From the NCBI RefSeq assembly GCF_947623445.1, contig NC_135243.1, forward strand, positions 6,078,501 to 6,142,500: a DNA stretch of 64,000 bases. Reading direction: 5' to 3'. This DNA is from Clavelina lepadiformis. Taxonomy: Eukaryota > Chordata > Ascidiacea > Aplousobranchia > Clavelinidae. Below are positions 36,297 through 48,828 of the stretch, piece by piece. Numbering within the stretch: position 1 is the stretch's first letter; the number at the start of each line of letters is the position of its first letter. The notes beneath the pieces were generated by a model that was given only the letters and a program-made list of their open reading frames with translations, did not search any database and had not been told where the DNA came from. A program made the position numbers and the translations under genes.

Positions 36297-39200
36297 TCAC
36301 TTTTTACATCTCATTTTTGCAGTTGAGGCCGGGCATATGTTTCTGTTCAAGCAGTCTGCGCATTTTGGGTTAACTGGAAGACAAATTTGTTGACCAAATC
36401 CAACCAGTAGCCAATTAGCCTCCTTCCACATATTTCTGAAAAACAGCGCTGATAGCTAGTTCACCTGCTTTCTGAATATAAAGCTTTTTGACAGTAGTAA
36501 GTAACTTAGTAATACAGTAGTGCAAAGTTTTATTCAAAACACCATTGAACGCACCATTACAGCATCAATTAGTCATAGCAAAAATGCACATCCGTTAAGT
36601 ATTTTCTTTAAAATTCTAAAAGCCTGACTGCGTTGCCTTACGGCTTACGCCAAGAATTCTGCCTACAGTTAGTAGCGTGAGTGAAATGCGACTTTTCCTA
36701 AATAAAAAGCTGGGTTTCACTATTGCTATTTTAGTTAAAGCCACTCACAATGTACCCAGATATGTGAAATGTGTGAAGTGTATGAACATCTGTAGAGGCT
36801 TTACGAATGACCAATCTAACCTACGATTTACACACTTTCCAGCGAAAGCTAAAGTAAGCGCCAATCAAAGAAGCATAACATAACACGGCGTTAAGCTATG
36901 GCAAAAACGTTACGCATTCGCGTATTGGAAATAAATTCTATGTATACTTTTGTGATGTAGGTACCTATCGTTACGACTGTGCGTTTAGTGCAAACTTAAC
37001 ACAATTACTGTATTTATCTTATCCTACTGCTACCTTAGGTCCAAATTTGTCACGATACGTACTTCGTCTGAGATGTATTATTCTTATTCCATGTTACTAT
37101 AGCGATAAGTTTTTGAGGCAAAATCGAAAAAAATCTTGAATCAAACCGCAGACAGTAAAAAAATTCCCCGGAATGAACGGAACGTTAATTTTCTTGACTA
37201 ATCCAACGTGTTGATTGAAACGTCAAAATTTTCAAAGGTAGAGATGTTGCCCAAAATAAGAAAGCTTCTTAAAGTGAGCATAACGTAACATGAATGTTCA
37301 AGGTAAATTTGATCAATTGCTTACGACAACAACTGTAACCGTTACCGTATAACGTAACGTACCGTATAATATAACGTTAAACGCCTAAGTTTATTTTCTC
37401 AAATAATACTAGTACTGCCCGTTTCGACCGTGTTAATTGACGGAAACTTTACCACTCTCAAAATGTTAAAATCGTACACACGAGATACGATATTTTTCTG
37501 GGCAATAAGAATTATCTGTTTCAGCGCTGGTGCACATTTACCAAGAAATTTGTTCAAACATAAGATGCTTTTAATTGCATTCTAAACAGCGATTTAAATC
37601 TCAAAACCGTTGCCTGTTGTTGTTAGTTTTATTATGGTAATAAACTTCGCAGATTTCCTGTTGTTTCATTTCAAATATTTCTTTTCATGATTTATCAGTT
37701 TGTAGTGTTTCATATTGCACTTTAAAAATATCTTAATCAACGCGAGCAAATGCGTAATCCAGCCAACGAGGTGGCCCCAGTCTGGCAATGCGTTATGAGA
37801 TATTGGGTCGACACTCTAGGAAGAGTTAATAACAATATTAGCCAGGCGTCAAGATTTGACAAACTTCTACAAACAGAATCGAAAACCAAACAACCGCTTG
37901 GTAAAGATAGTATTGGTGATGACAACAACAAGACATGATGCATGAATTTCAGTGACCTGTGTTTTTTTATGAAACAGTGCGTTGCGGTTTTGGGACACAA
38001 ATTTCAGACCAGTGCAGGATTTAGAACCCCTTTTGCCACTATCCTTGCTATGCGCTCGATAAGAAGAAAAACTCAGCGCATGGGAAATAAGGTAACACCC
38101 GTTAGAGTAATACAGGCTCAGACGCAAACAAAGTTTTTCTATCACCATGTAACTTACTGAGGTAACCAGGATTCCAATTCCTTCCTAGTTTGTTCTGGGT
38201 CTGTTGTCTTTTTTCTGGTCCATGCTAATCTGTTTGAAATGCGGTGGACATGGACATCAACTCCTGGATAACAAGCATTAAGTTAAGCATATCTATTTCT
38301 TAATGCGCATTTGCATTTCAATCCAAATTTAAGGTAATAAGTGACAGCTAGTGACAACCACAAATGAAGTGGTTTTTAAAACTTCCAGTATAGTTTCTAC
38401 CATAGAGGCTGACAAGAAAAGTGAAAGTTGTGGTAATCATAGTGCAAGAAGTTTCTCTAAGATCAGGTTGTGATGTAACACATTAGACACTATATAGGAT
38501 ATTAAACACATAGCCTGTGAACATAGGTTGGCAGTACTGTGGTACTGTAGCTCAAATTTACTGTACTGCGATAATTTTTCAGTACCAATACCGGTACCTT
38601 CAGTATCATACTTTGAAAAAAAGTACCCAATGCCTGTACCGAATTACTTTTTTCAAGAAATTTTAGTCGGTCCCGGTACTCAGTATGTTCAAGTGAACTT
38701 TTAGCGTTCGCTGTTCTTTTTAATCTATAAATGTCTATCAAAGTTGCAAGGAGTGAAGTCACATATGTTTTGAATTAGAGTAACCCGTAACTGGGCCCAA
38801 AATAGGGCAAAAATTGCACTTGGAGCAGCATCCTTTCTACAAAAAGTACTGGTACTGAGTACCGACAAAGTACCAAACTATGTTTTTGAAACAGTACCGA
38901 ATACTGGTAACGTCGGTACAATTTTCTGCCAATTATCGGTACAGGTACTGACGGTACTTTTAAAGTATTGACTGTCCACCTCTGCCGGTAAATAACTGTA
39001 GAATTACACTTCTTTTCAATTGTTGCAACATCAAAACAATATTTTGAGAAACTGTTTAACTATTCACGTTTACAGCCATTTACACATTTACCAATTCCCA
39101 CAACTTCATTCCAAGCACAGTTCATTGCTAAATACGCCATTTTGGGCCCAACACCGGGCAACTTAATCAGCTCCTCCACCGAATGTGGGATGTCATTTTC

Positions 39201-41752
39201 GTAATCTCTTTGCAACATGGCAGCAGTCTTCTTTAAATAATCAACTTTTTTCTGAAGACACAAACATATATCATTTGTTGAAGGTACAGCATGCCATACA
39301 AACGTGTACCGGAAAATAGTAACAACTAGGGATGAACCGATGCGAACTCAAGCCCGAAATGATTTGTCAAATATCGCTTGTGTAGAAGATTTGGGCGAAC
39401 TCTGATACAAACCATGACAAACCCGAATATAATAATACCTACCTACCTATAGTTTGATTGATTGATTTTGGTACAATATAATAATCTACTTTCCTGGCTA
39501 AGCAAAACTAGGGTCAACAATCCTTGTAATGAAGTTCGTTTATTTAATGACTTTGCTTTATTTAACCATCATTTAAACATCGTTTGGTTTGAAACCAAGC
39601 TGTTTTTTTAGCATTTACGTCATGTTATAAGTAAGATTTGGCAACTTATGAATAACATTTTATCATTTGGTGCTGATACAAATAGACTCTGGATTAGTTC
39701 ATGTCGACCTTCATGATATTCGGATTGGCACAAACCCGAATAATCTTCCTCTCAGCACATCCCTAGTAAACATCACTCAATTAATCATAGTTTAACGAAA
39801 CCAAGTACTCAGGAAATGGCAATACGGTATGAAAGGGACTGCTACAGTACAGCTTTTGTAATGAAACAGCTAAAGTTAAAATGCAACTATCGGCCCGATT
39901 ATTATTTCAAAATTGGATCTGGAAAGAAAAACAGGTTCAGATTACTTTGTAGTGGTTTTTGGATGAAACTCCTTCAATCACCGGTTGGTGCTCATAAGCA
40001 GGGTATTTGTAGTGAAAAGAAAAATGATATTGTCTTTTACCCGATAATAATTTTCTCGCTTGTTATTCATTTCAGTTTTTCATGGCCAGTAGCAAATTTG
40101 ATTGATTAAGGAAATAACTATTTAAATTTGTGAACACCTTACACACACCTTTTGTAGTCGAATAGGACCAAGAGTTATCACCTTGGCATTATTACTGGCT
40201 CATCCCTACAAAGCGCATATGATACATACATTGTCAATGTGGAATGGGATTCGACTAAATGCAAGATGCCCTACCATAAGTACACTTCTTCATTACTATA
40301 AAAAATGCAAGGTGGCCAACTTAATCTCACAAAAACATGACGTAATTATAATCTAGGTTGTTGTTATCACTTTTATCAACCCAGTTTTATGTGGGGTTCT
40401 TACTTTATTTTCCACCAGTATGATACAATCCTACATTTGCCCATAATAAAGCTGGGTGTTTGCCAAGGGGCGTTTCATTTATGAAGGGGGTCAACAGCTA
40501 TTTGCCCCTCGACTTAATTAGTGCGTAAAGATGTTTTAATTTTATTACTGCGATGCTCTTGTCGCGATGTAATTAGCTTAATTGTATTGAATGATGAAAT
40601 TTAGGATTGCTTGCATTGTATGTAGTACTATGGTATCTAAATCACTTTATATATTGGTACACGCAGATTTGGAGTTCAAACTAAATATGCATTCATTTTG
40701 GTTACAGAATGACAAAAATTTTTATCAAACCCTGAAATTGCTAAGTGGGAGATGGTGATGATGGGGATATATAGTTTCATTATGTTTTAGAAAGATTAAG
40801 TTTAATATCTGGTACAGTCTGCATATGCATCCAGTATTCATTGTATTTAACTTTAGGAGTCAATGCAGCTTAATTTTTTTTTTGACAAAAAATGAAGGGA
40901 AAGACTATTAGGCTAATCCTGCATTTGAAATACTGCTAGCTGAAAGCATATTATAACAAAACAGTTATATCTGTCAAACAATTCTGATTTTTTTTTAATT
41001 TCAGAAAAATGCAAAAGCTTGTTTTACCTTCCAGAAACCAACTGGATAAATAAGTTCACCCAGTTTCTTATCTGATATCTTCACAATTGATTTGATGGAT
41101 AGACCATAATCGTGCAATCGTTGCATTGCAGCATGAGTAATATGGTCCTTAGTTTGGCTGGATAACATCAACGAAACCAATATGTGATATCTTTTCTCCT
41201 AAAACGTAAAAACATTTGCATTTTAAAATTAACAATTAACACATTTAACAAAATTTAAAGACATTAGATTTAAAACACAAAGGAATAAATAGTCAATAAC
41301 AGAGCATATAGCTTTTAAATGAAACAAAGATCATAAAAAAATCATAAGCTTAAGTATGGCAAAATACAAAAAGTACAAAGCTTGCCAACCTTTTCTGTAT
41401 ATTTGTCTTCAGTACAACGTTCACAACCCATTTTATCCACTGGGGCATCTTTTTTTTTGCGCATTTGTCGAATGTTATCGAATTGTGTCTGCCAGTGAGG
41501 CGGTTCAAAACCGATTTCCAACTTTGGTCGAATTTTTTTTTCTGTTTTTACTTGTTTTGCCTTTTTCGCTACTTTCCCAGATAAGCTTTGATTTGGTTCA
41601 GTTTTCACAATCAAGCCGGGCTCTATCTTGATTTCCTTTTCAAGGCTAGTGGGTGAAACATTTTCTTGTAAAGCAGTTCTTTTTCTGGTCCTTGTGCATG
41701 GTCCAAAATACATGCTTGTGTTGGTTGGAGCGTTGTTAAGCATTCTCAGCAT
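36297..41752 (-). CDS. NTHL1: Endonuclease III-like DNA glycosylase NTHL1, five exons
   Basis: Exons 41752-41390, 41198-41028, 39251-39092, 38263-38158 and 36435-36297 join in phase to give 312 residues, the usual length. The enzyme removes oxidised pyrimidines and nicks abasic sites in nuclear and mitochondrial base excision repair. Seen in the sequence: a basic, low-complexity N-terminus (1-85), LMLSSQTKD (about residues 131-139), the helix-hairpin-helix LPGVGPK ending in catalytic Lys215, the catalytic Asp234 in VDVHVHRI (the Thr usual after the Asp is Val here), and a C-terminal 4Fe-4S loop Cys285-x6-Cys292-x2-Cys295-x5-Cys301. The start at 41752 is the first ATG in the exon-1 frame; another at 41743 is possible, and an upstream exon cannot be excluded. 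Two small hAT-type elements lie in introns 2 and 3. Confidence 0.9.
38522..38984. mobile_element. hAT-type miniature element in NTHL1 intron 3
   Basis: About 463 bp, rich in GGTACT/AGTACC words. The ends are imperfect inverted repeats (CATAGGTTGGCAGT and, inverted, CAGAGGTGGACAGT). The flanks CCTGTGAA and CCGGTAAA agree at 6 of 8 positions, as a decayed target duplication would. Non-coding. Confidence 0.65.
39327..39765. mobile_element. Possible hAT-type miniature element in NTHL1 intron 2
   Basis: About 439 bp bounded by TAGGGATG and its complement CATCCCTA, ends common among animal hAT elements. The flanks (GTAACAAC / GTAAACAT) are only loosely alike. Non-coding. Confidence 0.55.
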
Positions 41753-42031
41753 TAACTGAACATTAAGCAGCAACAATCTAGCCAGTTTTCCAAAAGCTGA
41801 AAAGACTAACACTTTTGGAAATGATTCAGACAGAAACGAAAACTTTCCACTCGGGCCCGATCAGCTAGGCCTTGTGTTTTTGCAGTTATGCAAATCTAAG
41901 GGTGGCTCCGTGGTTGTAGTATATTGTGGGGGACTCCCCTGTGTTGATTATTATGTAAGCCTCTCCTCATGGGCAAACCTTCATCGTATCGTCACTTCGT
42001 CAGTGGGGGAACGAAAAATAAATTGCTAACC
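41753..42031. other. Upstream flank of NTHL1
   Basis: Probably holds the NTHL1 5' untranslated region and promoter on the minus strand. No specific element was assigned. Confidence 0.45.
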
Positions 42032-42636
42032 ATTATAACCAGTGTTCCCTCTAAGGTGCGCAACTGAGCAAATGCGCAGTACCACCAGACTATTTGCGCA
42101 GTAAAATCTCATTCTTGTGCACTTGCAATTTCCAAATTTAAAAGTAAAATGATTTTCAACAGTATTTTTGGACAGAACGCTTCTGCGCTTATCGCATTTA
42201 TACCGTGTGCTGATGCACATGAGCATACTTTGCTTCACAAACACTCCACACTTGTGGATGCAACTAGCTTTATTCCTCAGCTTGCAAAAGATAGCCTATT
42301 TTCCAGTTTCGACTGTGAAGACTGGCTTTACTATTTACAGTAATTACATTTTCTAAACTGAGCTAATATTTATCCAAGTTAAATACAGACCTACCAGTGA
42401 GATGTCTATTCAAGGAAACGAAGCTAAAAAAGGAAGACTGAATTTAGAGAGGAATGGTTAAATACAGCAGTATATAGCTGAGTGTGTGACACTAAATTAC
42501 AATGATGATACCGGAAATCAAGTTGATAATTCACAAAGTTGGTAATTCATTTTAACTCAGCATTAAAATGCCCATGCTCACTAAATCAAATATTTGCTCA
42601 GCGTAAAATTTTCTTAGAGGGAACACTGATTATAAC
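42032..42636. mobile_element. hAT-type non-autonomous element with 8-bp target duplication
   Basis: The body is 42040-42628 (589 bp) with 16-bp perfect inverted ends CAGTGTTCCCTCTAAG / CTTAGAGGGAACACTG, flanked on both sides by ATTATAAC. The end sequence is one used widely by animal hAT elements. No transposase frame is present. Confidence 0.85.
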
Positions 42637-43809
42637 GTACAAAAATTACAATTAAGCCAGCAGACAAAAACGGAAAAAGCAGCAAAACCCAAGGGCCTAA
42701 GACGTGCAAGAATGATGTTAACACATGATAAAGACGAATAATGGTTAGCACGACCACTAAACCCAACATGAAAATAACAACAAAGCAAACGAAAAAATAT
42801 GTGATACAGTTATTTTAATTTGGACACTGATGCAGCGTGGTAAATAAAACCTGATAGTAGAAATACGCTTCAGTAACAGGGTAACAACAAAAAGTCGATT
42901 AAGATTTTTACAGCTCGATGGTCAAAAGATACCCCTCAAAAACAAACCTCATTTCAAGAATAGAAATCCCGTTTCCGTGGCCAAGGAGAAGGTACGAACG
43001 ATGGTAGGTCCCTCTGGTGCAATAAGCTTAATGAATTACACATGTCGGAAGTAAGATATTGAGAACTCACACGTCTCAAATGTCCTATAAAAGGTAATAA
43101 AGCGAAATGTTACATTAACACAAGAAATAAAAGAACACACACACACGGAGCCGTTGGAAGAACATGCCCGAAAGCAAATCAGTTTTAAAATGAAGATGAA
43201 GATGGAGCTAAAATGATGAAACCAGACCAGATCAGTATTCTCAGAATGATCTTCTTGAGAATCCTTACAGACGTTGATTGATTTATCCAAACAAAATGGG
43301 CATAAAACCAATTTAAGTAAAACAAAATGACTTTCGAGCTATAAGATTTAAGGGTGTACGTCAAACGGTTTAATAAGGATATAACCATGTACCTAACCTG
43401 GATCTTTACAAACCCATTTTAGAACTAGGGAGAGGATTTAAGCATTTATCTTTAACTGTTAGCTGGATGGCGTTAGCCGTTGGTTAATGGTTAGCAGCCA
43501 AAGTCGCTATATAGTAATTAGGCCTATCGTTGTTAATTGCAGACAAAACTACAGTTTTCTAAAAAGCGAGATGAAAAGTGATGATTAGCAACGTATGTTC
43601 TGCTAGAATTCAAAATATATCAAGGAAACAAACTGTTCAAGCATTAAAATGATTAAGCAGCACATATTCGATATAGATTATCAAAAAGTTTTGCTCTTAA
43701 CTCCCTCCTAGGCATGTACGTTTTCGGTTAATAGCTAACATAACGTTTAGTTGCTAAAAGCTACTAGTCGTATAAATTTTCCCTGCCTTATTTAAAATGC
43801 CTTGAAATG
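42637..43809. other. Intergenic region
   Basis: AT-rich, with no recognised gene. Confidence 0.5.
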
Positions 43810-44058
43810 AAATGTTTATATGTATTCTTACATTTATGATTTATGCGTACAATAGCTGTCAATTTATGGTATACAGTTTTGAAACGCCGTTTTGCCGCCT
43901 GTTATGTGTTTTCCTACAAGTTTCAGCTGATATAAGTCGTCGTAAATAAAGAAACGCGATAGACCGCAAAACAGGAAGACGAAATCTAAAAAGGCCAATG
44001 CTTCAAAAAGTTTAGTTTGTGAGCGGGGGCCATGGATCAATGGTTACCTAAATATAGG
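43810..44058. repeat. 249-bp direct repeat, copy 1
   Basis: Almost identical to 44671-44919 (a handful of base changes), spaced 861 bp apart. Both copies begin AAATGTTTATATG and end AAATATAGG. No reading frame is recognised. Confidence 0.85.
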
Positions 44059-44670
44059 TGTGATAATATTGTGATAATAACCAAAATTAATATACAGACT
44101 GTGCACGATTTATAATTCTAGTACTTATGTGTCGTTTTAGCAAAGAGTAACACGAGACACAATCATTTCCTGTACTATTGTTGTGACGTAATATTTGTGC
44201 CTTTCTCGCATGCGTTTCGTTTGCAAAATGTTACTGTGTTAGCGTATGCCAGTACGAAGTAACAAGTTTGGAAATAATCAGCAATCAGCAATTTAATGCA
44301 GTTGAATATAGCTAAGCCAAAATGCTATTACATTGACTGTTGAATGAAGTGCTGTTGATGTGCCAATGTTCTGTCAATTTGTAATCGTATAAAGAAGAAA
44401 CAATATAACCAGTTTATACAATCAACAAATTTGTGCAAACTACTGAACAGTACAACTTAAGATAAGCTCAGTGTTAAGTCAGACAACTCTGCTTGTCGGC
44501 TTCACAAGACAATCAGCTTTTAGCTGAACAATCGAGTCTAGGATTGATTAAGCAAACAACGACCTTGAGGCTCATTATATCGAAGACAATAAACATTCAG
44601 ACAATCAAAGATTGTATTGGAGTGACTGGTACAGTCAAGTTCAACAACAATAACCAATCATTCCATTACA

Positions 44671-44919
44671 AAATGTTTATATGTATTCTTACATTTATGA
44701 TTTATGCGTACAATAGCTGTCAATTTATGGTATACAGTTTTGAAACGCCGTTTTGCCGCCTGTTATGTGTTTTCCTACAAGTTTCAGTTGATATAAGTCG
44801 TCGTAAATAAGGAAACGCGATAGACCGCAAAGAAGGAAGACGAAATCTAAAAAGGCCAATGCTTCAAAAAGTTTAGTTTGTGAGCGGGGGCCATGGATCA
44901 ATTGTTACCTAAATATAGG
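44671..44919. repeat. 249-bp direct repeat, copy 2
   Basis: Second copy of 43810-44058. The 612 bp between the copies carry no recognised gene. Confidence 0.85.
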
Positions 44920-46949
44920 CCACGTTAGTGCTACCAATACATAGAAAAAAACTGCAAGGATTCTGGCCACCCACGGTGATTGCAATTCTAAAATATTTAC
45001 TCAGCAAATGAGACCGCCATACTCTTATAACAATGTAAGAAACACCAGCATGCACGTCGTGTTTTTGGCATTGTAGGTTACTATTTTAGTCATCCAATTG
45101 CTGTATTAATTTCGCAGGAAACCTTTAACTGACCTTACGTTATCGTCTGAAAAGTCAAATAACAATTTTTCTGTCTTAAACTGCTGGCATATGATTTAAT
45201 TATAATTATTGATGTAATTGAATTTTTTTGCCGCTCAACAACAAACAACGGTCAACTTCGGTAAATAGGCTTACGTGGAAATGACATTTTTTCCTTCGTT
45301 TTACTGCTGCAATATTTCGTACAAAAATTTCATACGAGTTTTTGTCAAATCAAGGATGATTGTTAGGTTTGTAACATATCGCAGAGGTTTGATACGCGTA
45401 GTACGCTGCCGAACTGACTACAGTATAGCCGTGTGTGGTGAACTCCGATCATTAGAAGTGCGTCTCCATCCCAACTCACAGGCGGCTTCAAATCCATGCA
45501 AGCACAAGATGTATCCTATGCTGCTACCTGGAGTGTAGCCAGTTTAATCATTAATATGTTCGATCTCTGCTGACTGTGCTAAGTACACAGTCATTCCAAT
45601 TACGTCATAATTACAACGTGAACACAAGCATCTAAATTATAAAATGAACAAGTAGGCCTAACAATCTGGTGGCTGTGTACGCCACAGACTAAATCTAAAA
45701 TTTGTATTTATGTCACAGACATTCCGAATTCTCAATACCTTAAATTGACATCCGTCTCAACTATCAAACAATAATAATAAAAAACAGCGATTATGCAAAT
45801 CGTTCAACAGAAACGGTAAGCGGTAGACTACTAAATCTAAAGCGATAACTAATGAAAAAGATTGCATGATTGCACAAGTTTGAAGCTGGTTACCAAAAGG
45901 CGACTGGCAGTTAGATGACGTATGGTAACGGTTCGAACTCTCAAAAGTAGCCCATTAGAGATTTTATCTTTTATAAAACACAAAACTTTAATGAAAAGAG
46001 TTAAATAAATATACCGTTAGGATGCGCTATATCTTGACCATAAAAATCAAAACTAACTATAAATAAGCAATTGTTACGCCACAATTGGGACACACAATAA
46101 TTGGTCAAAAATCGATCAATCTTCTGGCCTTGCTTCTGTAGAGGTGACATGAAAGTGGCCATTGAACAGTTTTTTTCGTTACGTTGTTCTATTTTTTGCA
46201 CCGTCTCAGACGGCAATGTTTTTGCTTTGAGTAAGACGAGCCAATTGTCCTAATACGATTACGAGCTATGGGTTCTCGAGTATAATACTTGTAGTTAGTA
46301 TTTTGTAAGCCGTGGCGAACAAAAAAAGTTAGTTCTGCCTGGAAAGACCACTGTCCTTATGACTGTGTCGAGTCAAGTACTACAAGCTTTTAATACAAAA
46401 ACTGATGACCAACAAAATATCCGGCGCAACAAATCGCCAGACATCTAAGAAGCAGAGTGTTGAACAACAACCGAAGCTAAACTTTTTTTTTTTTTGGAAA
46501 ACGAACTGGAAACAGGAACGAATACTTATAATTTTATGCATCCAAACGAAACCTGAACGATTAAAAATCAAGAACCAATATCCGAACCAAATAATAACAT
46601 TATTTGACAAAAATTGCAACAACTAAGCAAAATTGTATCAGAATACTATGCTAAACTAAAATTTTGTGAAATTTATTTTAAATAAATCTGTTTTTACCAT
46701 TTTTTTTGTTGCGGCGGAAGGACGCGTTATGTTTTCTATGATACATGCATCACTTGTGTTTAAAACCACGTGGCATGACGACATGCACGTTTCCTTACCA
46801 CATTCACTGGCTAAGTTTTCCAGGTTGCAGGGTTGGATGGGTAGGAAGGTATTGCGTTTGCTTGTGACAAATCGCTTTGTTAAAAATATTAATATCGGAA
46901 TATTGTCAGTAAATAATAGGTTTGTGCAACTTGACCGCTAAGAAATATT
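44920..46949. other. Intergenic region upstream of eRF1
   Basis: No gene recognised. An AG at about 46942 (CCGCTAAG) just before the eRF1 ATG could be a cis- or trans-splice acceptor for a 5' untranslated exon; this is inference. Confidence 0.4.
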
Positions 46950-48254
46950 ATGGCAGACGCTGAAACTGCAGCCGATAGAAATGTGGAAATTTGGAAGATC
47001 AAAAAACTGATAAAAAGTTTGGAGGCCGCACGTGGGAATGGCACAAGCATGATATCGCTAATTATACCTCCAAAAGATCAAGTTTCTCGCGTTGCAAAAA
47101 TGTTAGCTGACGAATACGGAACAGCCTCAAACATCAAAAGTAGAGTTAATAGATTGTCTGTTCTTGGTGCTATCACGTCTGTCCAACAAAGACTAAAGCT
47201 ATACAACAAAGTCCCCACAAATGGATTGGTTGTTTATTGTGGAACGATCGTCACCGATGAAGGAAAGGAAAAGAAAGTTAACATTGATTTTGAGCCGTTT
47301 AAACCGATCAACACTTCACTCTACTTGTGTGATAATAAATTCCACACAGAAGCCTTAACCGCGTTACTCTCAGATGATAACAAATTTGGATTTATTATTA
47401 TGGACGGAAATGGTGCTCTGTTTGGAACGCTACAAGGCAATACCAGAGAGGTGTTGCACAAATTTACTGTAGATCTACCCAAAAAACATGGACGAGGAGG
47501 GCAGTCTGCTCTTCGTTTTGCTCGTTTGAGAATGGAAAAACGACACAATTATGTTCGAAAAGTTGCCGAAACAGCAGTCACCCTCTTTATCACAAATGAC
47601 CGACCGAATGTGACAGGTCTTATTCTTGCAGGCTCTGCTGATTTTAAGACCGAGTTGAGCCAATCAGACATGTTCGATCAAAGACTACAAACCAAGATTA
47701 TAAAATTAGTTGATGTTTCCTATGGTGGGGAGAACGGTTTCAACCAAGCCATTGAATTGTCGGCAGAGGTTTTATCAAATGTCAAGTTCATTCAAGAAAA
47801 AAAATTGATTGGCAAATACTTCGACGAGATTTCCCAAGATACTGGGAAATTTTGTTTCGGCGTCGATGATACCCTTAAGGCATTAGAAATGGGAGCCGTT
47901 GAAATTCTTATTGTTTGGGAGAATCTGGACATTATGAGATATGTTCTTAAGAATCACAGCACTGACGAAGAAAAAATCCTTTATTTACGACCAGATCAAG
48001 AAAAAGATAAAACCCATTTTACTGATAAAGAAACTCAAGTTGAATTGGAAATGACAGACAGCTGTCCGCTGTTAGAATGGTTTGCCAACAATTACAAAAA
48101 GTATGGAGCCACGTTGGAAATCGTCACTGATCGATCTCAAGAAGGCTCACAGTTTGTTAAAGGTTTCGGTGGTATTGGGGGAATGCTTCGTTACAGAATT
48201 GACTTTCAAAGTTTGGAATTTAATGAAGATGATGAGTATTATGACGATTACTAA
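46950..48254 (+). CDS. ETF1: Eukaryotic peptide chain release factor eRF1, single exon
   Basis: A 434-residue frame (human eRF1 has 437) with all key motifs: TASNIKS (58-64) and YLCDNKF (125-131) for stop-codon reading in domain N, and GGQ at 183-185 for peptidyl-tRNA hydrolysis in domain M. The acidic C-terminus ([10 protein letters not shown]) resembles that of metazoan eRF1. Domain C binds the GTPase eRF3. The protein acts on cytosolic ribosomes. The whole coding region is uninterrupted, whereas the human gene is split into many exons. The frame shows no damage, so it is either the main gene after intron loss or an intact retrocopy. TELO2 begins 575 bp downstream on the same strand. Confidence 0.95.
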   Translation: MADAETAADRNVEIWKIKKLIKSLEAARGNGTSMISLIIPPKDQVSRVAKMLADEYGTASNIKSRVNRLSVLGAITSVQQRLKLYNKVPTNGLVVYCGTIVTDEGKEKKVNIDFEPFKPINTSLYLCDNKFHTEALTALLSDDNKFGFIIMDGNGALFGTLQGNTREVLHKFTVDLPKKHGRGGQSALRFARLRMEKRHNYVRKVAETAVTLFITNDRPNVTGLILAGSADFKTELSQSDMFDQRLQTKIIKLVDVSYGGENGFNQAIELSAEVLSNVKFIQEKKLIGKYFDEISQDTGKFCFGVDDTLKALEMGAVEILIVWENLDIMRYVLKNHSTDEEKILYLRPDQEKDKTHFTDKETQVELEMTDSCPLLEWFANNYKKYGATLEIVTDRSQEGSQFVKGFGGIGGMLRYRIDFQSLEFNEDDEYYDDY

Positions 48255-48828
48255 CTTTGTTATCTCGACAACGTGTTGAGAGATGTTTTGTTTGTGAAAC
48301 TTTGCTCTGTGGTTATTTTGCTTTGGGTGAAGACAGTGTGCATGTAAATATCTAACATTTTTGTCGTTTTGCATTTAGACAACTATTAATTGTGTGCAGT
48401 ATATGCCACTGGCTGTGACCATTTCGCATTCTATTCACAGAGTCATGTCAATCTGATAAAAACGTTATTTATCTAAAGTATACATACATCATGGAAATAT
48501 CTTTCAACTTTTTCTTTGATTCATGCTGTATATATACTAGTCACTCAGTCATGTCCCTATGAACACACTAGCATGATACCTGCTAAATATACTGTGCAGT
48601 TAAGCGCTATATACATACCTAGGTTAATTTTTATTGCGTTTTAAACAACATTGCATGGATCTATATAGTGATGTGAAATGTGTTATACCGATGCCAAGTT
48701 ATATATTTGTATTATCGTATAAAATAGTTGTTTTTCGGTTTGCTGCTCAACTTGATGATTATAATGCTCATTAACTTTGTTTGTGACTTTTAACTTCCAG
48801 TTTATAATTTTTATCTCTAAGCTATGCA

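Noticed and set aside
37750-38160. Open frames on both strands near the 3' side of NTHL1 exon 4
   Set aside because: They lie in or across NTHL1 intron 4 and match nothing; the true final exon is at 36435-36297.
43810-44919. LTR-like arrangement of the 249-bp repeats
   Set aside because: The interior is only 612 bp without any recognisable element coding, primer site or flanking duplication.
45275-45538. 87-codon frame upstream of eRF1
   Set aside because: No resemblance to known proteins and no supporting splice structure.
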